DNA from: Limnobacter sp.
Lineage (GTDB): Bacteria > Pseudomonadota > Gammaproteobacteria > Burkholderiales > Burkholderiaceae_B
Assembly (NCBI GenBank): GCA_012032215.1
Contig: JAAURO010000132.1
Coordinates: forward strand, 1 to 5,794
DNA: 5,794 bases
Reading direction: 5' to 3'
A program made the position numbers and the translations under genes. Under the pieces are notes generated by a model. It made no database searches and was not told the DNA's origin. It saw only the letters and a program-made list of their open reading frames with translations. Shown here in pieces: positions 1 to 5,281 of the stretch (position 1 is its first letter; each line of letters opens with the position of its first letter).

Positions 1-471
1 TTTACGCTTCAAAACCTGGCTGGGAAAACCGTTACACTTCATGATTACCAAGGCAAGGTGGTGGCTTTGTTTTTTGGCTACACCCACTGCCCGGATGTAT
101 GCCCGGTAACCCTGCAACAGTGGGCTGCCATTAAAGAGCAATTGGGCGAGCAGGGCAAGCGCCTGCAGGTGCTATTTGTGTCGGTAGACCCCCAACGCGA
201 CACGCCCGAATTGCTGCGTGCCTACGTGCCGCAGTTCGATCCTGATTTCGACGCCCTAACTGGCTCAGAACAAGCCCTGCAGCCCTTGCTCAAGGGTTTG
301 AAAGTGGTGTCTGAAAAGGTAGAAGGAAGCAGCCCAGCCAATTACCTGATGAATCATTCCTCTTCCGTGTATGTGTTTGACACCCATGGCCGCTTGCGTT
401 TGCTGGTGCGTTACAACGCCGAGTTGCAGCCGGTGGTGCGCGACATTCAAACCCTGATTGATCAGGCGTAG
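1..471 (+). CDS. Sco1/SenC family copper chaperone (5' end outside the window)
   Basis: The frame is open from base 1 and gives 156 residues ending at TAG 469-471; the N-terminus is missing. Family members usually have about 200 residues, so the membrane anchor and some 40-50 residues lie upstream. The thioredoxin-like fold is recognisable. The copper-binding motif THCPDVCP puts its two cysteines at visible residues 30 and 34, followed by VSVDPQRDTPE (about 60-70) and the distal copper-ligand histidine in YLMNHSSS (about residue 119). Sco proteins deliver copper to the CuA centre of cytochrome c oxidase subunit II, or reduce its cysteines, on the periplasmic side of the inner membrane. In Burkholderiales a sco gene commonly closes the cox15-ctaB cluster just before a convergent rpoH, which fits this window. 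No frameshift is seen. The last 10 bases overlap the 3' end of the convergent glutathione transferase gene. Confidence 0.93.
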   Translation, partial: FTLQNLAGKTVTLHDYQGKVVALFFGYTHCPDVCPVTLQQWAAIKEQLGEQGKRLQVLFVSVDPQRDTPELLRAYVPQFDPDFDALTGSEQALQPLLKGLKVVSEKVEGSSPANYLMNHSSSVYVFDTHGRLRLLVRYNAELQPVVRDIQTLIDQA

Positions 472-1137
472 TCGTAAGGACCGCCTTTTTGCAGGGCTTT
501 CTGGTAAGTGGGCAGGGCGTGAACGCGTGTTACATACGCCCGAATGTGTGGCAAGTCCATTTTGCCTTTCAGGCGCTTTAAGGTGGCTTCCAGCGGAAAA
601 TCATCATGGCATCTGCACCGCTTAAGGTTTCTCCACAAAACCAGTGGTGGTTTGCCAAATGCTCATCAATAAATTTCAGCATGCGGTTCAAGTTCGGATT
701 TATAAAGTTTTGTTTAACCTGGCGGGAAATGCCACGCGCCACTGGCAGCACAATCGGCTTGAGCCAAAATGGCAATGGTGCGTTTTCAATGCGGTTAAAC
801 ACCAGGTCATGACCAGCAGGGGCATTAAAGAGCCCTCTGCAAAGTGCATCCAGTAGGTGTAGTGCGCAAAGGCTTCGGTGCCTTGCCCCGGGCGCAGTTG
901 GCCGCCGGCTTTGTCCACCAGGTACTCCACAATCGGACCAGATTCCGCCACGGTTACACCGCCATCGGTGAGCACCGGCGACTTGCCCAGAGGGTGTACT
1001 TGCAGCAAAGCATCAGGTGCCAGGCTGGTTTTTGGGTCGCGTTGGTAGCGTACTACTTCGTACGGCAGTGCAAGTTCTTCCAGCAGCCAGAGCAGGCGCT
1101 GCGAGCGGGATTGTTCCAGGTGGTGAATTTGAATCAT
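462..1137 (-). pseudogene. Glutathione S-transferase, Gtt1-like, with two frameshifts
   Basis: The start is ATG at 1137-1135 and the stop TGA at 464-462. The N-terminal thioredoxin-like domain is clear: HHLEQSRSQRLLWLLEEL, then HPLGKSPVLTDGG and the glutathione-binding AESGPIVEYL. The frame is lost near 805-806, continues in a second frame (VFNRIENAPLPFWLKP through GETLSGADAMM), and is lost again near 597-600 before the C-terminal end (FPLEATLKRLKGKMDLPHIR to the terminal GGPYDYA). Restoring one base at each site gives 226 codons, i.e. 225 residues, a normal length for the family. The motifs resemble yeast/bacterial Gtt1-type transferases, cytosolic enzymes conjugating glutathione to electrophiles. 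Both breaks fit a run one base too short (CCC to CC near 805; five T to four T near 600, coding strand), so they may be read errors rather than decay. The Shine-Dalgarno is weak (AGG 10 bases before ATG). The last 10 bases overlap the sco 3' end. Confidence 0.88.
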
Positions 1138-1303
1138 GGTTTAGGCGCCTGTCGCAGTTGGGGTGGTTAGTCCCTTATAATAGGTCACCCGTTTTGTACA
1201 AATGGGGGCATGGTGGGTGAATCATGCTTCTTTACGCGGTACCCAAGGGGGTAACAAAAGCAATTCAGGGGTAATTTTCCCCATTTTTGATCGAGGTGGC
1301 GGG
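1138..1303. promoter_or_regulatory. Divergent intergenic region with a TATAAT box and a 10-bp palindrome
   Basis: This stretch separates the leftward transferase gene from the rightward unknown gene, if the latter starts at 1304. It contains TATAAT at 1176-1181 (+), but no good -35 element stands 16-18 bases upstream. The opposite strand carries an overlapping TATTAT. A perfect palindrome TTTGTACAAA lies at 1193-1202 and could be an operator, but one 10-bp palindrome can arise by chance. Promoter function on either strand is inferred only from the divergent layout. Confidence 0.3.
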
Positions 1304-1777
1304 GTGCAAGTAAGATTTATTTCTGCGGGTTTTGGGGCTACGGTGCCTTCATTAAATTTCGGCTTGAACATCGTTAACGGCGTGTACCTCCTGCTTCGTG
1401 AGGCTCCGGGCAGCAAGCCCTTTGTCATGGGTTTTTCGAATGGTCCGGGGGTGGGCAGTGGCAATAGCGCCATGGCATTTAGCCACGTGGAAACTGCCTG
1501 GGTAGATATTTCTCCCGGCAATAACCCGTGGCTGTGCTCCAGGCAGTCCTTGCTGGGTAAAACCGTGGAGGTGTGTTTTTCGCGTGCCTTGGTGGTGGGT
1601 GGCAAGGTAGACCTTACCTTGAAGGTGTTCGGACGAAATGGCGAACAAGTAGGCTTCGTTTCCCGTACGAATGTGCAGTCTTCCGGGTTTCAGTTCAGCA
1701 GCACGCGTTTTAGGGGCAAGCTGGTTAGCATGGCCGGAAAGGTGCAGCCTTTTCCTGCGCGTGGTTGCTTCAAATAG
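1304..1777 (+). CDS. Hypothetical protein, glycine/valine-rich, family not recognised
   Basis: The preferred start is GTG 1304, because GAGG at 1293-1296 stands 7 bases upstream as a good ribosome binding site. The frame is open further up, to an ATG at 1202, which lacks such a site. From 1304 the product has 157 residues ending at TAG 1775-1777. It has no signal peptide or long hydrophobic helix. The composition is rich in Gly, Val, Ser and Phe, and the second half alternates polar and hydrophobic residues (for example KTVEVCFSRALVVGGKVDLTL), which suggests beta strands. Three cysteines are present. Third codon positions are roughly 57-60% G+C by hand count, compatible with a gene here but not proof. 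It probably forms a two-gene unit with the membrane protein that begins 8 bases after its stop. Overlapping opposite-strand frames exist but lack independent support. No function is proposed. Confidence 0.5.
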   Translation: MQVRFISAGFGATVPSLNFGLNIVNGVYLLLREAPGSKPFVMGFSNGPGVGSGNSAMAFSHVETAWVDISPGNNPWLCSRQSLLGKTVEVCFSRALVVGGKVDLTLKVFGRNGEQVGFVSRTNVQSSGFQFSSTRFRGKLVSMAGKVQPFPARGCFK

Positions 1778-1785
1778 GCTTGAAT

Positions 1786-2193
1786 ATGAACAGCACTGCC
1801 AAGCAGTCTGTGCGTGCCGCGCACACATCGCGTGCGTACCCGATTTTGCGGGGCGGCCGTTTTTTCAAGCTGCTGGTGGGCTTGCTGGCAGTGCTTCATG
1901 CGGGGTTTTTGCTGTTGCAAATCAAGCTGCTGGTTGCGCCGTTCCCAGTCAATGAGCTGTTGGACAACGCATTGCGCCATCGGTTTTGGTCGGCGCCTGA
2001 GTGGTGGTTGTCGGCACGGTTTGTGTCGGGGTTGCTGTTGCTGGCAGGTGTGTACGGCCTGGTGTCTGCTTTTAAACAAGGAGTGGCACGGCGCACCGCT
2101 GGCTGGTTGGCGCTGTTGCTGTGCGCAGAGTGCGCCTGGTTCTCGGCATGGGTGTATTTGGCATACCAGCCCTTGTTGGGCGGTACGCTGTAA
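1786..2193 (+). CDS. Small inner-membrane protein, three predicted helices, function unknown
   Basis: The start is ATG 1786, with AGG at 1776-1778 (overlapping the previous stop codon) 7 bases upstream as a short Shine-Dalgarno; this suggests translational coupling to the preceding gene. A longer version from TTG 1765 is possible but lacks support. The product has 135 residues. A basic N-terminal tail of about 25 residues is followed by hydrophobic segments at about 27-52 (FFKLLVGLLAVLHAGFLLLQ), 78-96 (RFVSGLLLLAGVYGLVSAF) and 105-127 (around GWLALLLCAECAWFSAWVYL). The positive-inside rule suggests a cytoplasmic N-terminus. It has no recognisable motif. It converges on rpoH, with 23 bases between the two stop codons. 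I am confident it is coding and membrane-embedded, but cannot assign a role. Confidence 0.72.
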   Translation: MNSTAKQSVRAAHTSRAYPILRGGRFFKLLVGLLAVLHAGFLLLQIKLLVAPFPVNELLDNALRHRFWSAPEWWLSARFVSGLLLLAGVYGLVSAFKQGVARRTAGWLALLLCAECAWFSAWVYLAYQPLLGGTL

Positions 2194-2205
2194 GGTTTTG
2201 TTATT

Positions 2206-2235
2206 CGGTGCCTGTTTTAATAAGCCTGGGCACCG
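2206..2235. repeat. 7-bp inverted repeat between convergent genes
   Basis: CGGTGCC at 2206-2212 and its exact complement GGCACCG at 2229-2235 enclose a 16-base loop at the convergent 3' ends of the membrane-protein gene and rpoH; the right arm lies inside the last rpoH codons. Neither strand has a run of T directly after the stem, so it is not a convincing intrinsic terminator. It might act as a weak bidirectional 3' stem. Confidence 0.35.
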
Positions 2236-3194
2236 TATTCCAGCAGGGCGGTTTTCATTTTTTTCAATGCCTGGGTTTCAATTTGCCGAATGCGCTCGGC
2301 GGAAACGCCGTATTCAGCCGCCAAATCGTGCAGGGTCACCGATTTTTCCTCTTCATTGCCCACCAGCCACCTGGCCGCAATAATGCGTTGGCTGCGGTTG
2401 TCTAGCGTGGCCAGCGCTTGCTGCAAGCCCTCGCTATGCAGGTGCTCGTTTTGCAGACTTTCCAGCACTTCGGTGGGCTCGGCGCCTTCGGCACGCAGAT
2501 AGTGCACGGGGTTGAAAGCGGTTTCTTCCGCGTCAGATTTTGCCAGTGGATCAAGGCTGCTTTCGCCACCGGCCATGCGCCGCTCCATGTCTGATACATC
2601 TTCAGGCCGCACGTTTAGCTCGGTGGCCACTTCCACGATTTGCTCTTGGGTAAGGGCCTGGCCGTATTTCTTGAAGCTGTTCAAATTAAAAAACAACTTG
2701 CGGTGCGCCTTGGTGGTGATCATTTTCACCATGCGCCAGTTTTTAATGATGTATTCGTGGATTTCGGCTTTGACCCAGTGCAGGGCAAAACTGACCAGGC
2801 GCACGCCACGCGCGTGGTCGAAGCGCTTCACCGCTTTCATGAGGCCTATGTTGCCTTCCTGAATAAGATCGGCGTGCGGCAGGCCATAACCGAGGTATTG
2901 CCGCGCCACGGCCACTACCAGCCGCAGGTGGCTAAGCACCATGCGGCGCGCTGCTTCTAGGTCGTTTTCTTGCTGTAGGCGCTTTGCCAGGGTTTGTTCT
3001 TCTTCTTCAGAAAGCATCGGAATTTGATGGGTGGCTGAAATATAGGCATCCAGGTTGCCAACGGGGCCTACGCCAGCCAGTGCCCAGGATTGGCGGGTGG
3101 TCAACGCGGTGTTTTGAGCGCGCGCAGAAGTTTGCGCCGTTTTACGGGGAGTAAGGGGTAGTAAGGCGGCGGTTGCCATTGCAGTAGTTGCCAT
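2217..3194 (-). CDS. rpoH: RNA polymerase heat-shock sigma factor sigma-32 (RpoH)
   Basis: ATG at 3194-3192 is preceded on the coding strand by AGGA 5-6 bases upstream, a good ribosome binding site. The product has 325 residues ending at TAA 2219-2217. It directs RNA polymerase to heat-shock promoters (chaperones, proteases). Visible parts: residues 47-60 (NLDAYISATHQIPM) begin region 1.2; 85-149 form region 2, including DLIQEGNIGLMKAVKRF (core binding) and FALHWVKAEIHEYI (-10 recognition, strand opening); HRKLFFNLNSFKKYG (164-178) is the RpoH-specific box, with His where E. coli has Gln; and 287-314, TLHDLAAEYGVSAERIRQIE, is the region 4.2 helix-turn-helix for the -35 element. It is longer than E. 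coli sigma-32 (284 residues), mainly because of an Ala/Thr-rich N-terminal tail of about 45 residues. The frame is intact. A CIRCE operator lies upstream. Confidence 0.97.
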   Translation of the reverse strand: MATTAMATAALLPLTPRKTAQTSARAQNTALTTRQSWALAGVGPVGNLDAYISATHQIPMLSEEEEQTLAKRLQQENDLEAARRMVLSHLRLVVAVARQYLGYGLPHADLIQEGNIGLMKAVKRFDHARGVRLVSFALHWVKAEIHEYIIKNWRMVKMITTKAHRKLFFNLNSFKKYGQALTQEQIVEVATELNVRPEDVSDMERRMAGGESSLDPLAKSDAEETAFNPVHYLRAEGAEPTEVLESLQNEHLHSEGLQQALATLDNRSQRIIAARWLVGNEEEKSVTLHDLAAEYGVSAERIRQIETQALKKMKTALLEYGAQAY

Positions 3195-3284
3195 GTGGAT
3201 CCTCGTATTTTTGCCTTTTAAATCAGGCGGTTGTTTTGATAAAGCAATTTTATGAAAACAGCACTGTTCTGTAAAAGCAGGCCT

Positions 3285-3314
3285 ATTTTAGCACTCTTTG
3301 CGTTGGAGTGCTAA
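3285..3314 (-). promoter_or_regulatory. Candidate sigma-70 promoter of rpoH, overlapped by CIRCE
   Basis: On the coding strand of rpoH, TTAGCA (bases 3314-3309, four of six matches to TTGACA) and TAAAAT (3290-3285, five of six matches to TATAAT) are separated by 18 bases. This would start transcription near 3278 and leave a leader of about 84 bases before the ATG. The two hexamers fall in the two arms of the CIRCE operator, the usual arrangement for direct repression. No clear sigma-32-type promoter is seen. The promoter assignment is an inference from motif match and position. Confidence 0.6.
3288..3314. promoter_or_regulatory. CIRCE operator (HrcA binding site) upstream of rpoH
   Basis: TTAGCACTC (3288-3296), a 9-base spacer (3297-3305) and GAGTGCTAA (3306-3314) form the exact consensus of the CIRCE element, the operator of the heat-shock repressor HrcA. 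All 18 arm positions match. HrcA is active when the GroEL chaperonin is free to support it, and loses DNA binding on heat shock when GroEL is occupied by unfolded protein. The site lies 94 bases upstream of the rpoH start codon and covers its likely promoter. The other flanking gene, the metallophosphatase, ends rather than begins here, so rpoH is the only plausible target. Confidence 0.95.
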
Positions 3315-3400
3315 GCGGGTAGAAAGTTCCTGGTCTGGAGTACGGTGGGATCGATTTGGGGCCTTTAAGGGCTGGGTAACTTTAACAAGCCTCCTGCCTT
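3315..3400. other. Spacer between CIRCE and the metallophosphatase 3' end
   Basis: These 86 bases separate the rpoH control region from the end of the co-directional metallophosphatase gene. They hold no credible open reading frame or strong hairpin with a T run. AAAGTT near 3324 and AACTTT near 3378 are complementary but too far apart and too short to call. Read-through from the phosphatase into rpoH therefore cannot be excluded. Confidence 0.4.
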
Positions 3401-4974
3401 TTACTCACGGTGATCGCTGAGCGGATAGGCTGCGTGTTCGCCGTTTTCACACACCCAGTTAACCCACAGTTTTTGATCCGTGCCTTCTTGCAGCCAGGCG
3501 TAGTTGCGGGTGCGCAGGTAAACAGGGGTACCAAACGGTTTGACCATTTCAATGGTGATTTGGCGGTTTTCATCCAGGTGTTCGGTGCGGTCGTTGCTGG
3601 TGGTGGTAATGCCCAGCCACTGCAAGGGGGTGGGGCTGGGGTGCACGATGCCCGATGAAACCACCTGGTGGATGGTTTGCAGTTTGCCTGCGCGTTCATC
3701 CCGGATAACGCCCAGGAACCCACGTGAACGTCGCCCGACAAAATCACGGTTTTTTGCTGGCGACTGCGGGCGTTGTCCAGCAGACGCATGATGAGTCTGG
3801 CACGTTCTCCCTGGTGTCCTTTGGCGCGCCAGTGGTCTTTCAGGTCGTCGGTGAGCTCTTCTTGCCAAGGGGTGGCATCGAGTGCGCTTTCCGCGAACGA
3901 GAAATCGCGGTACACCACGGGAACCCCGGATAACACCAAAAGGTGCCCATCGCCCAGCGCTTGTAGAGCCGTGTTGAAGTCGTCCCAGTGGGGGGCATTC
4001 ATGACTTGTGTGAGCGTGCGTTGGGTGCGGTTGTCCAGGGCCAGAATGTTGTAACCCCGAAATTGCAGGCGGAAGCTGTAGTGGGCCAGGCTTGTTGGGG
4101 GGCTGGCAGCTGAGGCGGTGGTAGCAGCAGGCGCTTGCAGCAGTGCGGTGTTGTGCAGGCTGCGCAACTGAAATTGTTCAAAATACCGCGAAGCCGCTGC
4201 AAAAATGGTCTGGTAGATTTCGCTTTCCTGCAACGCTTTTGGGAAGCTGCCGTAGCCATCGGTGATGTCGTGGTCGTCCCACATCATGACGCTGGGAATG
4301 CTGGCCAATACGCGAGCCACTTCGGGCCGGTTCCATTGCCGCAGGTAGGTGTCCAGATAAAAGCTGTCGAGCTGTTTTTTCATCTCGGCGGTGGCTTTGC
4401 GTTTGGTTTTTTCTTCGCAGGGCAGTTCGTTCCATTCCCTGATTTTCGGCACGACCGACCACAACGCATCGGCGTAAATCTGGTCGCCGCCCATCAGCAA
4501 AAGGGAAAATGGGCTATGCACGCCGTTTTGGTGTGTCAGCCCTGTGGTGTGGTCTTGCCACAGGGTGTCCCACATGCCATAGGGTTTTTCCAGGCCCGTC
4601 ATTAGCTTGGGATCAGAAAACCCGTTGCACGAGGCGTAGGCCATGCGGATTTTTCCTGGGCGCCAGGCACGTAAAAAGTCCATTCGGTCTGGCCGGTTGT
4701 TTGTGGAATCTGGGCTGCTTTGGCTTGCTCGGCGGGTGTGCCATCTAGCAGGACCGAATAGCTTATGGTTTGTGGGGTGGCTTTTTCGGGCAGGTCGCAG
4801 GTGGCTCGCCAGAAAAATGCCTTTGGTAGTGGCGGTCGTTTGTTGTGCGGCAATGGTTTTGCCGTTTATTTGAACCTGCGCCTTGGCAATGCCGCTGGTG
4901 CTTAAAAAGCAGACGCTGTACAGGGTGTTGGATTCGATGCCCAGAAGTGGGCCGAGAACGAGTGTATTGGACAT
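3401..4974 (-). pseudogene. PhoD-like metallophosphatase (alkaline phosphatase D family) with three frameshifts
   Basis: The start is ATG 4974-4972 (N-terminus MSNTLVLGPLLGIESN); the proper C-terminus ends ...AYPLSDHRE at TAA 3403-3401. The frame is lost near 4813-4817, restored near 4650-4654, and lost again near 3719-3721. Joining the frames gives about 524-525 residues with the family blocks in order: a beta-rich N-terminal domain, RMAYASCNGFSD, LLMGGDQIYADALW (GGDQIYAD at 4491-4468), SVMMWDDHDITDGYGS (4284-4246), LDNRTQRT, GVPVVYRDFSF, and VILSGDVHVG before the third break. The Asp, Asn and His residues of these blocks are the expected metal ligands of PhoD-type phosphoesterases. No twin-arginine or Sec signal peptide is visible, unlike classical secreted PhoD, so a cytoplasmic location is likely; the substrate is unknown. 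All three breaks fit shortened homopolymer runs. The Shine-Dalgarno is weak. Confidence 0.85.
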
Positions 4975-4982
4975 GGCGTGCT

Positions 4983-5003
4983 GGCCTGCTTTTCAGGCAG
5001 GCC
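4983..5003. repeat. 7-bp hairpin between chimeric gene and metallophosphatase gene
   Basis: GGCCTGC (4983-4989) and GCAGGCC (4997-5003) form a perfect stem around a 7-base loop, 8 bases before the metallophosphatase ATG. In the leftward transcript it lies downstream of the chimeric gene. A run of seven T on that strand (5038-5032) directly follows the chimeric gene's stop codon, but it precedes the hairpin, so this is not a standard intrinsic terminator. The stem is close enough to the start codon to influence initiation, which is speculative. Confidence 0.45.
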
Positions 5004-5038
5004 CATCAGAACTTGAAGCAGCCAGTGTGCCAAAAAAA

Positions 5039-5281
5039 TCAGGCAATAAGTGGGGTGGACTCGCAATCTGGTAACCACTGTGTGCGTACACATTCGGCCA
5101 CGGCTTTGCCAATATCGCTGGTGGACGCTTTGCCGCCCAGATCAGGTGTGCGCGGCCCTTCTTGCAAAACAGTTTCAATGGCTGCCAGAATGCTGTCATG
5201 GGCGGCTTTCCAGGTGGGGTCGCCTTGTCCGATGAAATCAAGCATGAGTGCGCCAGACCAAATCATGGCAATGGGGTTGGC
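5039..5281 (-). pseudogene. C-terminal remnant of a tartrate/D-malate/isopropylmalate-type dehydrogenase
   Basis: This is the tail of the chimeric frame, listed separately because it belongs to a different family. It begins at the NIANP-like end of the NAD-binding loop (here HIANPIAMIWSGALML) and continues through AAHDSILAAIETVLQEGPRTP and DLGGKASTSDIGKAVAECV to the natural stop. Full-length enzymes have about 350-360 residues and oxidatively decarboxylate or oxidise 2-hydroxy acids with NAD and a divalent metal. Roughly the first 270-280 residues, carrying the substrate arginines, catalytic Tyr/Lys and metal-binding Asp residues, are absent. I favour the tartrate dehydrogenase subgroup over LeuB because of IWSGALMLDF and AAHDSILAAIE. 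By itself this piece cannot be an active enzyme. Confidence 0.82.

Noticed and set aside
462..1137. Programmed ribosomal frameshifting in the transferase gene
   Set aside because: There are two shifts, at a short CC and a T4 run, with no slippery heptamer or following pseudoknot that I can see, and cytosolic glutathione transferases are not known to use recoding. Indel error or decay is simpler.
844..1220. Rightward frames antisense to the transferase N-terminal domain
   Set aside because: The opposite strand encodes an unmistakable thioredoxin-fold transferase domain; these are shadows.
1222..1828. Leftward open frames of 127 and 158 residues (1222-1605, 1352-1828)
   Set aside because: They overlap the better supported rightward pair, one begins inside the membrane-protein gene, their translations look like antisense protein (many His, Thr, Arg, Pro), and they lack good ribosome binding sites.
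2206..2235. Bidirectional intrinsic terminator for rpoH and the membrane-protein gene
   Set aside because: The inverted repeat is perfect over 7 bp, but the loop is 16 bases and no T run follows on either strand; kept only as a repeat.
3195..3278. RNA thermometer in the rpoH leader
   Set aside because: Only short stems are visible (for example GCCT/AGGC, ACAG/CTGT) and none clearly masks the AGGA ribosome binding site; control by CIRCE explains the region better.
4135..4605. Rightward 156-residue frame opposite the metallophosphatase
   Set aside because: It is the antisense of conserved phosphatase motif blocks and has no family resemblance of its own.
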